Assembly: GCA_950295325.1 (NCBI GenBank)
Contig: OX485803.1
Span: forward strand, 51,043,554-51,107,553
Length of the DNA: 64,000 nucleotides
Direction: 5' to 3'
Origin: Polytrichum commune
Taxonomy: Eukaryota; Streptophyta; Polytrichopsida; Polytrichales; Polytrichaceae
Position numbers and translations under genes: made by a program. Of this stretch, positions 10,700-23,293 are shown in pieces. How positions within the stretch are numbered: position 1 is the stretch's first letter; every line of letters starts with the position of its first letter. The notes under the pieces are model-generated. The model saw only the letters and a list, made by a program, of their open reading frames with translations. It was not told the origin of the DNA and ran no database searches.

Positions 10700-12286
10700 G
10701 TTGGGTGAGGGGATGATCACACCAGGCACTTCAGGCACCATTCGTCAACATCTCCAGCTATATTAGTGTGAAAAGAGGTGGGCCAACATCTATTTTTTAA
10801 CATAATCCCCAGTAGTTTTTACTGCTGCAACCGGACGGAAAGTTTGGCGTAATCAGGACTTGAGTCTACGTGAGGAATTTTCAAGCACATCCTATCCAAA
10901 TATACAATAGGTTAACAAACATCCTTGTCACAAAAACTATGTCCTGTGGTTACTTGTTACCTTCTAATACAATTTCAACTTCATTTGTGTCCCTCCCCCC
11001 CCCAAACACACACACAAATCAAAAAACTAATAAATTAATAAATTAATAGGCAGTTTGAAAGAATAGGAAACTTGTCATTTGACCTATGAATACCTAGTCT
11101 CAGCCTGTAAGTTTTTTTCATTTGGAAAAAGAAGTAGCACTGGAGTAGGTGGGCGAGGGATTAGGGTTACCAATCTAGCAACTCCCCAGGGGTGCACTCT
11201 TCAGTAAAAGCACACTTCAAGTGTGTAGATTGTGACTATGGGTTCTAAATATATATATAATGATAATATCATTTTTATTCAAATAAGGTGAATAAGTAGT
11301 ATATGTATCAAGAAACATTGTATGACTTACTTGGTAAGAATAAAATGTTATAGCAACGCGTTATACCAAATGGTAACTCACAGTAATAGGTAGTACCAAT
11401 GTAGTCAATGAACCACGAGTAGTTTACGGTTGTATTTGTCACCAATGCCACGAATCACATAGTGACCCTCCTTATCAATCCTTAGAAAATAGAGCCAAAT
11501 GAAGTAAACTATAATCACCAAGTTCCAACCATATGGTTGTGTGGAAACAACCCTTCACATTTGTATTAAGGGCATGTTTACATAAAAATCATGAGGCCAT
11601 GGTTCTAGAGAATCTTTAAATTCTCATTGATTGAGGGTGTCATGTGCCCTCGCTTTAGGTTTACATGAGGGTAGTTTTGGACTACAACCTGTATATTTTC
11701 AGTGGATGAAAAATCTATGTGGAATTCCACATGGCAAGTATGGATAATGCTAGTCATGATTGTAGGGGATTTGTTTTTGGGACGGCTCTTGAAGCTAGGC
11801 TTGGTGGAATGTGTGATGGCCCTTGGGGGGAACAACCCATGGTAACTTATTAAAAAACATTTAGTACCAATTATGTTTAATTTAGTTCATGCGACTGATG
11901 AAACTATTCTAGAAGGTTTCTTTTTGTGTAATTACTATGCAATAATATTTTGATTGTGTAGTATTTTTTATTAAACAATAATTTCCCATTGTGTAGTAAT
12001 TCTTTGATGTGAAATCCAGAAAAATTCTAATTCATACCCTATAAATAAAGATCGAATGCTTAAAACTTGATGAACAAAATTATAAACATGTTCTTCCTTC
12101 CCTCCTACATGATACATTCTCATTTCTAATCAAACTGTTGTGAGACCTTTTTTTCACAATCCTATTTGGATTTACACTAAGGGCTTGTGACCTTCACAAG
12201 ACTTTGAGCTATAGTCCACAAACTTCTTTACAAGGTCCTAAGTTAGTTTACTTTCCCAACTGTAAAGCAATTCTTGTACAAATTGC
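10700..12286. other. No gene recognised
   Basis: AT-rich sequence without domain-like translation on either strand. The 76-codon reverse frame at 11605-11835 has no recognisable feature. Confidence 0.4.
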
Positions 12287-12452
12287 ATGACTATAACATT
12301 TTTCAGAACCATAACAGTGTTTTGTGGGACTGACAATATTCCACGGAATATTCTTGGATATTCTTCACATTGAGTTTGAATGTGGAGAATATTCAGTGGA
12401 ATATAGTCAGTCCCACATAATATTGTTATGAATTTGAATGATGTTATGACAT
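12287..12452. mobile_element. Foldback MITE / long hairpin
   Basis: The arms read TGTGGGACTGACAATATTCC on the left and, inverted, TGTGGGACTGACTATATTCC on the right. They extend outward through CATAACA and TATAACAT blocks for about 75 bp each side, with a loop at about 12360-12380. The transcript of either strand would form a near-perfect hairpin. Confidence 0.55.
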
Positions 12453-13829
12453 TCTTGAACTATAACTATATTCATATGAGAAGCCACCAGACATGTACTG
12501 GCAACATCATTTATTGAAAGTTCATCTTAAACTTGCCCTCCGCTCACTCGCCCCACCCTGCGTGCGTGCATACCTAGTACTCTAAAACATCAACAACAAA
12601 AAATTCCATCCAAGGTAAGCGGGTGTTATTTGATTGAGTTTTCTTGTCTCCATCTTCAATTGACCACATTCACTTCTTGGTCAATCCGTTGCATTAGGAA
12701 ATCTATGGTGAAACATTTACAAAAGTGGATTGGAAGTTGGATCTTCCTTGATCAATTCCTTAGGTGAATATACTTAGGTTCCTCTAATGGTGTTGACCTT
12801 TATGTCATTGTGTCTATAGTTGTTGATAGAATTTGAAGAGGTAGTTTGATCTCTAAACATGTGGCTTTATGGTGTTTGTTCATAGATTCACACCTAATCA
12901 CACCATTCAAACATAGACTTTCAATGAGGAAAATTAATGAATAACACCCACATACCTTAACCCTTTCTTTATGGAGGGAACCCCATGGGGCCTCTCTCCA
13001 AAAAGAGAAACTACCCGCGGAGTCGCTTCACGTCTTCGTGCGAGGGGGTCCACTCAGCATGGAGATTTTTTAAAGTTTCAAACATACATAGATGCAAGTC
13101 TCCTTCAATCTTGTTTTAATTAGAAGGAGAGCAATGCTCCGAATTTTCAAAATCGCATAGAAGTTCACTAAGATGCGAAGGAGGGAGAAAATATTCATGC
13201 CCAAGGGATTGACCGTTACAAGAATCAACCACCTTTAGTAAGTGTGGGAAACACCCCAAATAAAACTATTTCAAAATTGATTGTCAAGCTCATTGTAAGA
13301 GACACTCATCATATGGTCAATGAACTTTGACCACTTCTAGAATAAGCATAAGCTCCAAGAAAATTTAATCTCGCGCACAAGAATATCCTAAATATATATA
13401 GGTGTTTTCTTTTTTCATTGAACTCCCTCATCCATCTCATCGTCGAATTTTTTGTGAGAAAAACAAGAACTTCACTAGTTGCCCTCAATCCCAAAGTTGG
13501 GACAAGACCAATATTCTCTCCGCTATATTTTTGATCCACTAAGTTTATATATATGGAAACTACATTAAATAGATCTATGGTGTGGGTTACTATTTGAAGT
13601 TATATGTTGCTATGGCTTTTAATTGAGATTATCCTTTTTCACCTAGTAAATGACTTTACATGCTTTGACATGCATACTACTTGTTTGTCTTAATTGAGTA
13701 CAAAATGATATATACGAACATGTAACTCCAAATGGTAACACACACTAATAGGACTATTTAGCATAGTAAATTATTTTTTAGACATTTTTGAAAGTACAAT
13801 CAAAGGAAGATATATGCTCCTATTGCGAG

Positions 13830-14170
13830 CACTTTCGACTCCACAAATACTTATGACTATTGGATGTAGTCAGGATATGTCATATCTGGTGAGCAATTGC
13901 AAATCACGTAAATTATAATTCAAAGTTTTCAAAGATCGAAACAAAGATACAATATTCATAAGAGTCCAAAGTGAGGATCCTCCTTCTCTATAGACGATCA
14001 CATAGACCCTTCCCAATTATGTTCACTATTGAACTCAAATCCTTGATGTATTTTTGTGCAAATAGTAGCACGTGCCTTTTTGGTGTCCACTCTTTACAAC
14101 AAACCTTGTCATATACCACTCAAATATAGGTGTCGTATTTTAACGCATCACCACATAAGGCCCGCAAACT
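13830..14170 (-). repeat. Dispersed repeat R1, near-complete copy
   Basis: R1 diagnostic phrases in order: CACATAGACCC, CCAATTATGTTCACTATTGA, GTGCCTTTTTGGTGTCCA, ATACCACTCAAATATAGGTG, CACATAAGGCCCGCA. These phrases recur at more than ten places in the window in both orientations. No ORF is conserved among copies. Confidence 0.6.
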
Positions 14171-14447
14171 TTATAGCAAAATTGCGGGGCCGTGTGTGCC
14201 TAGGAAGCAACCACAAGGTGAGATCATGATTGATTTCTACTTTGGGTATATCACAAAGTATTGCTAGAGAGAGCACTTAAAATATCGTGTTTTGGATACT
14301 TTGAAGCTCATGTAACTTTATGATGAATTATGATTACGCATTGTGACACATGACTGAGAAGCCATGTTGTCGAAGAATAGCTACAGGGTCTCCCCAAAAC
14401 AATGTGGTTTGTTTCAATCTATATTAAGCCTTCTAGGTGTTTTGAAG

Positions 14448-14930
14448 GTGCCACTTCACACACACGAGTCTGAGAGCCCGTGACCATGACACTTCAAGCG
14501 CTCTCATTGGTGGAAAAGGTGGAGCCGGTCCAAGTTCGCTTCCCACTACGCTTGAGGGACCAACAAAGTGGATGTAAAAGTCTACATGGATTCCTACATG
14601 GCATCGAATGGATCATGTTTCATGGTCACTTGGACTATTATCGAAAACCACCTCTTGGAGGTAGGACTAACACAAAACCAGGAGACCATGGCACTTTGAA
14701 CGCCCACAACCATTGATTGATCTTATTTGAACATGCGTGAGGGCCTGCATGAATAGAATTCATTGAAATAGCATTTGGTTGAGGGACCGGTGACATATGA
14801 CTTCACACTACACTTGAGGGTCCGTGACCACACTACATGATTTTGGAGGTGTGTTGGGACGGCCTTTGGACACTTTCTTTGAGGCTCTCACAATTTCATG
14901 GTCACGGCTCTTGGCTCGTGTGTGAAGTGG
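14448..14930. mobile_element. Element with about 37-bp inverted termini
   Basis: The left end contains GCCACTTCACACACACGAG and CCGTGACCATGA. The right end, read on the other strand, contains GGCCACTTCACACACGAG and GCCGTGACCATGA. The interior repeats a TTGAGGGACC/TTGAGGGTCC phrase. No clear target duplication and no domain in the 78-residue ORF inside it. Confidence 0.45.
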
Positions 14931-15559
14931 CCCTCATTCCACTCACAAAAAGAAAGTGTTTTTCAATGCAAATTTTGTCATTTTTGTCATTTTCTATTTT
15001 CTATTTCTTTAAATAATCAGTGGCCAATGAAGACTAGTGATATGTATAGACTTTTATGAATGGGAGTCACCAACAAGGGACTTTGATCCAAATAACTTCG
15101 AAAGCTAAAAAATGAGAGAACCAATTTTACGGTGGTTGTTAGACATGTAGTCGTGTGACGGTTGTGTTTTTGAATGTTTGAATACTATAATTAACAATAT
15201 GGTTGTAAATTGAGCTACAGTTAACGTACTAGATTAGAAAAGAAAATGTCATTATTAATTAAATGCAGCATGAAATAAGGGCATGTTCACATGTATGATG
15301 TGCTTGGTCTTCACTCTTGCAATTAGTTAGACTTGGCGTCAAAGAACAAGTTGTTCATGTCTAATCACGGTCGGGGTAGGTAGAATAATTGTGGATAGTA
15401 TGGGCATACTTATGGTATGACTTAGTTTTGATGCATTATAGTGCGGCTCAACACATTATTCTGTTACAAGGATTTGTTCCATTTTATTTAGCATTTGATA
15501 TGGGCCTTCATTATCTTATTTTCATGGGAAAAAACTTAAAAAACAAGAAGAAACTGACA

Positions 15560-15735
15560 CCGGTACAAATAATAAATAATGCCGGTATGAATAATAAGAA
15601 TGTTTTGAATATTGTCAGTATTTTTAGTGATAGTGTTGATATGAATAGTATTTTCAATGAATAATATTCGGACGAATAGTGTTTCACGTGAATAGTGTTG
15701 GGATGGACGATGTTCTGTGAATAGTGCTAGGAGCA
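15560..15735. repeat. Degenerate minisatellite with GAATAGTG core
   Basis: GAATAGTGTT or close variants recur about every 15-25 bp (for example at about 15640, 15675, 15690 and 15718), mixed with ATGAATAATA. The two ORFs crossing it (15389-15664 + and 15536-15748 -) are explained by this low-complexity sequence. Confidence 0.45.
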
Positions 15736-15779
15736 TAACTCCACCCAAATTTCCAAGTGTTAGCTTGAATGTATAATTA

Positions 15780-18700
15780 ATAAAAGAATATTCTTACTTG
15801 TTTTGGGAGCCCCACAAAATATAATGGACATATTCCAGGTCATGGAACCGATTCACATGGCTAAATAATATTATGCACACAGTTGTTTCTTTGTGCATTA
15901 GAATAGTGTGGAACCTTATATTTAGGGGAATTTATGTGCATCAATTTCTCCACATAGCTACAATTAAATACAAGCTCGTTTTAGACAACTATAATTTTAA
16001 AAGACTTTTGTTTGGGAAATAATGACTTTCAATTTTGTTGAAATACAAATTTGAAAATAAAAGAACATTCTAACATTAGATTCAAAACCTCCCAAGTAGG
16101 ACATGTATGAATTGGATCTCACTTATTGAAGTCTCTCAAATACGCATTACTTTCCATTCAATTGAAATAATGTAACCTATAACACATGCCTTTGATGTTA
16201 CAAATTGTGGGTTGAAAAAGAGCGTGCACCAATGGTTACATCCTAGATGTTTTTGGTGTTGATTTTGTCATATATGGTGTGGCCCAAAATATATACCATA
16301 AACAATGTCGTGAGAGTGGTTTCTTGTTTACTCATCACGGGTACTAAATTGTGTCCCCGAAAGACCTCAAACCCTGGTGTATAGTAGCACAATAATCATC
16401 CTTATTGCATGTTCAAACGTTATCAACATATACACCTCTAAACCCATGCCGCCAATTTGAAGGTGAATTCTAACAAAATAGGCTCCCAAGCATTCTCATT
16501 ATCACCAATTTAAGCGTGTTCTTCTCCCCTCTAAAGCCTTCCATCCCTTCAAATTTGCACCTTTTAGAGGGGTGAGTTTCTACTCCTTTATAAGGGAATA
16601 AAACTATTATTTTGTCACCATCTTTGATAATATAGATACTTCTCTTCAACTATTTCTTTGTAAGCCTTTTGTATTGTAAGATGTTAGTTTCGATCATATG
16701 ACTCATAATTTATAAGACTGATATAGAGTGAAAGTGTGGGACATACAATGGGACCACTCCCCCTCTACAATAATGTAACATGATTTAGTACCCCTTTGTG
16801 TTATTGGTTGGTATTCAACTTCTGAATAATGCTCTTACCATCCAAGTTCGAAATTACAAGATGTCTTGAGGTGGAGATCATCAGCTTTTTTTATTGATAT
16901 CGAGTCCTTAAATAAGATCAAATGGTTTTGGGATATATTGAAATAAGGAAGTCATGGGCTAGTGGGTCGACCCTGTAGACTTGCTCGGGGTTCACTACAT
17001 TATCATAAGATACATTATAATTACACGCTAATTTGGTTTTAAATACCCTCACCATTTGTCTGGATTTTGACACCCTATCCACCAATCATAGCAAAGGAAT
17101 AAAAAAGAATTGTCTTGTCATAACATTATTAAGCAGTGTGCGGTCGTTCATGTGGGCCCCGAGAATATAGCCTATCGCACTCCACCACTTTAGGGAATTC
17201 GCTAGTTTGAAACCATCATGATGTACTTTTAGTTTTATCAGCCTTTTGGCTGCATGAACTTTAAGATCAATCTCATTCATTTATTTATTGACGGCTCATG
17301 AAATAAATACTTTGGGGTCGGATTTCTACTCTCATGGATATTTTAAACCATCAAGTAAAAGGCAACGAATTGCAAGTGTGAAAACTTCAATGGTCAACTT
17401 GTGAAAAGAAGCAGTAGTAGAAGTCATATGTTGGGAACTCAAATCCCATATATTCAAAGCTTTGAAGTTTGGTGCTTCCAATTTTTGCATATAGTGCAAA
17501 AATTTGGGCACAAGAATTTTAAAAAGCTTATTGGAAGGTTTTGAGAAACATATGGAATTGTTCTCTATTGAAAATGTATATTTTCACCAACTAAAGCACC
17601 CTAGTGTTGAGTAATGTTATGGTAGCATGCCTGCAACTTTTTACAAATCTCTAATGTTTCTAATCTTAACCAATCATATCAAGTTTCTCATAAAACCATT
17701 AAAATTGGTATTTATGATGAGATTCAATTTTTTAACTTTAAATGCAAGGATCTTCGGCAATAAAATCCATTAGAAGTTAGGTCACTCAGTTTTCAGAGAA
17801 AAATGAACAAAACCAAAAGCTCCAAATTTTTGTCTCCATGCTTTACTTGAAAGAAGAAGAAAAAAACTTTGGTATGTTTATAATGTTGACTACTTTCCGA
17901 TCGCAGTAGAACGTATGCTAGGGTTCTAAACATGTGCACCAACCTCATTAGGACACTCTTACAAAAGTTGGCTACTAAATAAAATTGAAACTTCTTTAAC
18001 TTGTAGATTTTACTTTGTTTCAAAATTTTAATAGAAGGCTTAATTAGTTGAGTAGTTTGCCCTAGGATACACGTATAAAGAAAACCCATAAATTTGAATT
18101 CCTAAAGCAACTTGAGCCATTGAAATTGAACAATTTTCTTATGGAGAGTTGTTTTGGGACTCCATGCAAGGATTAATATAAGCCCATTATTAGAGAGCCC
18201 ACAACACGGCCATACACCTTAACGATGGGTTTTACACTAAGATCTAGGGCCAAGGAACTCGGGGTCCAAAACACCCCTTAATGGACCTAACACTCACTCA
18301 GACTCAAGCTTAGATCCAAGCTTGGATCTGGTCTCTCAAACTAGGAGGAGTACTTTCTTGTGGAGACCGCTTGGAAATGAGTACCAAGTTAAATTCATTT
18401 CTTACTTATTTATTTATTCATTGTACCTCCCCCTCTTCCTCTCCCTCTCTCTGGACTTTGACCCTAAACCGTAGTATAAACTCCTTGAGTTAAATTTTTT
18501 GCTCTCAACCAATAGGATCTCTTGATTTTGGAGTGTCTTTGGTCTTGGACCCTTGTGTAAACCAACCCTAAAAAGTGGTTGGACCTTCCTTTTGCATGTG
18601 GTTTTTCAAGTTGTACCAAACTAAGAAATAAATAAAGAACGAACAAAACAAGAAACACCTATCATCCCATCAGGTGCACCAACATCATGTTTTCTGTGCC

Positions 18701-18840
18701 CAGGAGGATGTACCAAGTTCAGAGCATTAATTTCACACACACTTTTTTGTGTGTGGCAGATGGGAGGCGTTGCGCTTCTTTGTCTCTCTCTAACTCTCTC
18801 TCCAAAATCTTAAGTTACACTATCAGCCAGACACTGCAAT
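15780..18840. other. No gene recognised; LINE 3' end and a shared repeat
   Basis: Apart from the LINE fragment at 17150-17290, the stretch shows only AT-rich sequence. The segment about 18470-18570 (reverse strand) is related to the interior of the MITE at 59918-60340. Confidence 0.4.
17150..17290 (+). mobile_element. LINE 3'-end fragment
   Basis: This copy shares TATCGCACTCCACCA, TTCGCTAGTTTGAAACCAT, GATGTACTTTTAG, AGCCTTTTGGCT and an ATTCATTTATT tail with the LINE remnants at 42295-42480 and 26325-26735. No coding part is recognisable upstream of it. Confidence 0.5.
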
Positions 18841-18846
18841 CTCCAA

Positions 18847-19365
18847 CCTCCACAATTCTCATCACAACCTCCACATGCATCCATGAACTAATATCATGCC
18901 CACACTAGAGCTAGTTGTTGGCTCTGGGCATTAGGAGGAATCCCTCTTGATAATGAAAGTGCATCTCTTTCCATAATTTATTATTAAAAGTAAAGGTTTT
19001 TGTCCTGTTCACAATAACTTATCTGGATGTAACCTATTACAATTTTGTTAAGGCGTACAAGACAAGAACTCCTATCAAGATGGAAACCTCCACAATTCTC
19101 ATCACAACCTCCACATGCATCCATTAACTAATATCATGCCCACACTAGAGCTAGTTGTTGGCTCTGGGCATTATGAGGAATCCCTCTTGATAGTGAAAGT
19201 GCATCATTTTCCAAAATTTATTACTAAAAGTAAAGATGTTTGTCTTGTTGACAATAACCTATATGGATGTAACGTACTACAATTTTGTCAAGGCGTACAA
19301 GACAAGAGCTCCTATCAAGATGGAAACCTCCACAATTCTCATCACAACCTCCTCATGTATCCATA
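18847..19365. repeat. Tandem repeat, exact 240-bp period (2.2 units)
   Basis: CCTCCACAATTCTCATCACA recurs at 18847, 19087 and 19327, exactly 240 bp apart. The units contain CTAGAGCTAGTTGTTGGCTC and ACAAGACAAGA-CTCCTATCAAGATGG. Units 1 and 2 differ by scattered substitutions with no visible indels. Confidence 0.8.
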
Positions 19366-19744
19366 ACTAAGAAGATAGGCATGACTAGAATATTATAATT
19401 ATTTGGATAGATGTATTTGAGTGGTATGTGGTGAGATGTGCTTCTAGGAACGGACACCCAAAAGGCATGTGGTTACAAGAGATTGGATTACATTCTCAAA
19501 TCCATATATCATTCTAGACTCAATTGGAAAACATGAATTGGAAGGGATCCATGTGATTGAGTTATGGTTTCAAGTTGACTGTCACTTTTGAAAATTCATA
19601 CCAATTCAAGGCAAACTCCAAATTTATTTGTGATTGAACTTGACTTCTCTATTCTCCATTCACATTCACGGATCAACCAATGTCCAGAGTTTGTGAGTCA
19701 CAATTGTGTTTCATAGAGATTAGGAAACAAAAATTGTTCAAGTT

Positions 19745-20510
19745 TCATCTATCTTACACCCACTCATTGTGATGGTGGTGGGATAATAAACTATGTAAAA
19801 TATTGGATGGTGTGCTCAAAATATAATAACTATTCTAGGCTCAACAATCAACATAATCGGGGCAACTTATATGACCATTTAATGAGCATGGGAATCTTCA
19901 CTTTGGTATTGAATAAGTTATTTATACGACCTCCGAATATTTTGAGGAAACACGCTACGGCCTCAATTTAGATTTGCTAACTATCTCATACTGATCATGT
20001 GTTTCATATCCTACGAGAACTGGAGAAATGGACCGATCGAAGAAAAAGAAAAAGTAACCAATTAAGACCCGTCTACCTTACATCCACTCATGGTGATCAT
20101 GGTTGTCAATTAAATAAAACTATGCAAGGAAGGTAGACGGGTCTTAAATGGTCACCTTTTCCAACTAGCCCATTTCTCCTAGGATATGAAACACGCAATC
20201 GATAAGAGATGATTAGCAAATCCAAATCAAGGTCATAGCCACTTTCCTCATAACTCTTGGAACTCATATGAAATATGTTATTTACTACCAGAGTGAAAAT
20301 TTCTCGTGCTTATTAAATGGTCATACATGTCTTCCCCATTATGTTGACTATTAAGCTTACAATGGTTATCGTATACTAAGCACGCCATCAAATCTCTTTT
20401 GAACACATATCTCTTTGGTATCCATTCTTGAAACCACAACAAACCACATACCACTCATAATACAAGTGTCCAATTAAGATAAATAACCGAAGTAGGCATG
20501 TCTACCTTAG
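19745..20510. repeat. Inverted pair of dispersed repeat R1 (potential long hairpin)
   Basis: Two R1 copies face each other. The centre at about 20050-20150 reads AATTAAGACCCGTCTACCTT, a 50-bp spacer, then AAGGTAGACGGGTCTTAAAT. The arms share ATTTGCTAA/TTAGCAAAT, TCCTACGAGAA/TTCTCCTAGGA, GACCATTTAATGAGCATG and its complement, and AACAATCAACATAATCGG-type blocks. Each arm is about 330 bp. Confidence 0.6.
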
Positions 20511-20519
20511 GAGCAACAG

Positions 20520-21855
20520 CACCCCTCCCCTACCTAACCTAGCCTGACCTAAACTAATCTAAGCTAAGCTGCATTGAGGGGAGAGAATCCCTGAAGAACC
20601 TGGAGTGCCAATAGCACAGTAGCAGGTAGGCCTCCTCACCTATCTCTTCAATTCCTCCCCTCCTGAATTCCCCATCCAAATGAGTATATGCAAATCTTTA
20701 CTGCAGTTTTGTCGACAGTCATTCATGTCATTCGTTCATTCATTTCACTCACTCGATTCTTTCACTCACACGACCCACCCTGCCATCATTCTCTCTCTCT
20801 CATCTAGACTAGACTCCAAGTAGAGTGCGTAGACAAAGCGCCTCCTCTTGAACAAGACAACAAAAGTCTCAATGTGATCTGGCTATGGGGGTGCCACTCA
20901 TGTGTGGCCGAGGCTGCAATAGATGTGGCATGAACTCTCATCATTTTGGGTGTTATTTATAACCTGCTTCCCACAGAAAAGGCTTAGAAAGTGGACTTAG
21001 GAGCTGTGAGAGTTTCGACCTTCCCTCTAACCTCCAGGTTGGCCACCTCGTGGAGCTGAGCTGAGCTGGGCCCCCACCGCAATGACCGAGGTAACATGGG
21101 GGGGGGGGGTCCTAGTAAAATCATGATGCCTGGAGATTTGTGGTTTTATTGGACATGTCTTGTGGGTAGGGTTGGTCTATGAAGTGGGCCAAAGTTTGGC
21201 AGCCAATTTAAACCAGCCACATATGTAGTTCACTTTTCAAGTGGAGTTCAGTTGCAAGCGACTGTTGGTACAAAGTGGTCTCCAAAATGAGCCAGCGTTT
21301 GGTCTTGGTCGGACGATCAACCGAAACTGGCCACGTGCGCAAGATAATACTAGGGACAACACTCTTGCGACTAGCCACTCAAGTGACTCCCTCCAAAATG
21401 AATCGGGACTTCCGATGCTAATTTTGGGATCGGATTTTCTCAGAAAAGAAAGGTGCGTGTTATAAGTAAAGTGGTGTAGGTTTTCACCTCGGGTAATAGT
21501 GGTAAGGGCCCAGCTCAAAAGAGGCGGCCTTCCAAGTGAGCTATCTAGCTAGGTTGCGGCAAGCCTAGGTGGGGTTAGGAACTTATAAGGGTTGCTCCCC
21601 TCCACACTTCAGCTATGGTTGACCCAATCCCCCGGACCCACTCACGCCTATCCATCCGCTAAAGAGTCTAGTAGAGACGAAAACAAGCTGTCTAGCTGGT
21701 CATAAATGCAAACCCCCAAGCTTCAAGTGGTTGTTACTTTGAGCAATTCTTTTGTCAATTTGTTCCCTAAAACCAAAACCAAAGACACCACTTCTAGGCG
21801 ATTAATTCCTCAAATTGCAGAGTCAGAAGTGGTAGTAGTAGTCGGAGTTTGGATT
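20520..21855. other. No gene recognised; shared dispersed repeat
   Basis: Overlapping ORFs on both strands at 21237-21518 have no domain. The phrase GGTTTTCACCTCGGGTAAT with GGGCCCAGCTCAAAA (21478-21520) has a relative at about 52990-53030, so part of this is another dispersed repeat. CTAACCTAGCCTGACC-type short repeats lie at 20535-20570. Confidence 0.35.
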
Positions 21856-22220
21856 AGCCACATGAGATATGGTATTTAGTGCCACCGATTCTAATTGTCT
21901 TGCTCAACACTAATTGTAAACCACGGTGTAGTGTCAACAACACTGAATGTTAACCCAACATTATTTGTCATTCCTTGTAAATTGAGGGGAGGATAATAGA
22001 TTTACAGTGTTGCAGTTATTGTCACTTACCAAGTGATTTTTCATCCAAATTTCAATCATCCATGACAACAATTCAAGAGAAGGTAGGGTTTTGGGCCATG
22101 GATGAACTCATCCAGTATCCATGACAATATGTGTTCACTTATTCATAAGAAGTGTCATCTGAAAAGTAACCGTAGTGACATTAAATACCATACGACACTA
22201 AATATCACATTTAGCATAGT
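21856..22220. mobile_element. ACTACACT-end MITE, copy of the 61.9-kb element
   Basis: It shares ordered blocks with 61941-62315: GTATTTAGTGCCACC, CTAATTGTAAACCA, GATTTACAGTGTTGCA, CTAAGTGATTTTTCATC-like and CAATCATCCATGACAA, then an inverted terminal block near 22190-22220. The left terminus has diverged. Confidence 0.6.
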
Positions 22221-22417
22221 TTCATTCTATCTCTTGTGGCGTCATAAATTCGGTGCGCAGGTTTGTCGGCTTGGGGTGCAGGTGGGTAGGCTCCAATATC
22301 ATGGAGTCCGAGGTTTGAGTGTGGTCGTAGAAGTGGATGATCCTAGTCTACCAAGTTGTAAAGACAACGTGCAGACGTAGTGCATGAAGCCGGTGGTGCC
22401 TGGGATTTGATGTTGCC

Positions 22418-22421
<4 letters not shown>

Positions 22422-22453
<32 letters not shown>

Positions 22454-22628
22454 CTTCAGGAAGAAATTTAAAGCTTCATATTCGTCATGTCAGCAGTGCT
22501 CATAAAGGAGCGCGGGCCGGTCTTCGTAGCTGCTACCGCGGAGAATTGTGCTAGAAATTTTGGGAAGTGGTCGTGATTGTTGTTTTGTTTTGTTTTGTTT
22601 TGTTTGGTTTGGTTTGGTTTTGGTTTGG
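22422..22628. repeat. (GA)n and (TTTTG)n microsatellites upstream of the RIN4-like gene
   Basis: GA run at 22422-22452 and TTTTG/TTTGG pentamers at 22579-22628. An alternating GC run lies at 23002-23021. They sit in the likely promoter region of the RIN4-like gene; GA runs near plant promoters are common, but no function is shown. Confidence 0.85.
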
Positions 22629-23175
22629 CACCGAAGTGGCTGGTGGCTGGTTTTAGGAGGACTTCTTTCTCCAAAGTTACTTGCTAAGCTGGAGGAATTC
22701 AGGGGCGGAGGTTCAGAGACACAGTCTTGGTGTTTAGGGAGGGGAGATGTACAGGCAGCGCATGAGGTTTGGGATCATCATGGTGGGGCTGGAGGCTTTG
22801 GTCCTGCACATACATATTTTAGAGTCGTGCAATATAATTGAATGCCCGATGAATAACAGTTTCTAGAAACTGGAGATTTGCAGGAAGAGAGTGTGCAAGG
22901 AATTATGACGCCATCTTGTTAGTGCGCTTGCTCCTGTGTAGACCGGTAGTAGTAAACTAACAACTTGCTTGGAGGGGAGACTGGAAATCTCCATTCTAGT
23001 CTGTGTGCGCGCGCGCGCGCGAATTGAGCATTTGCATATTTTGGAAATCGGTGGCGGGTAAGAATTTCTTGTAGGGGTTTCCACGTATTCAAGCCTCATC
23101 ATAAGTGCATCCATAGATGGAGAGGTTCCTGGAGTACAGAATTTTTGGTTGCTACCACCCCCACCGGCGAACTTC

Positions 23176-23208
23176 ATGGCGACAGTGGAGGGAATTAGCA
23201 GGTGTTAA
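23176..23208 (+). other. Possible upstream ORF in the RIN4-like leader (10 codons)
   Basis: An ATG at 23176 opens a 10-codon frame ending in TAA at 23206-23208, 85 bases before the RIN4-like start codon. If the transcript starts upstream of it, this would be a uORF able to lower translation. The transcription start is unknown, so this is only positional evidence. Confidence 0.25.
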
Positions 23209-23293
23209 GAAAACAGCAACTTGAATCAAAGATTTTTACAGTGAGGAAGACGAGGATAAAGTTTAATAAACAGTAGTAGATAGGCTGTTCGAA

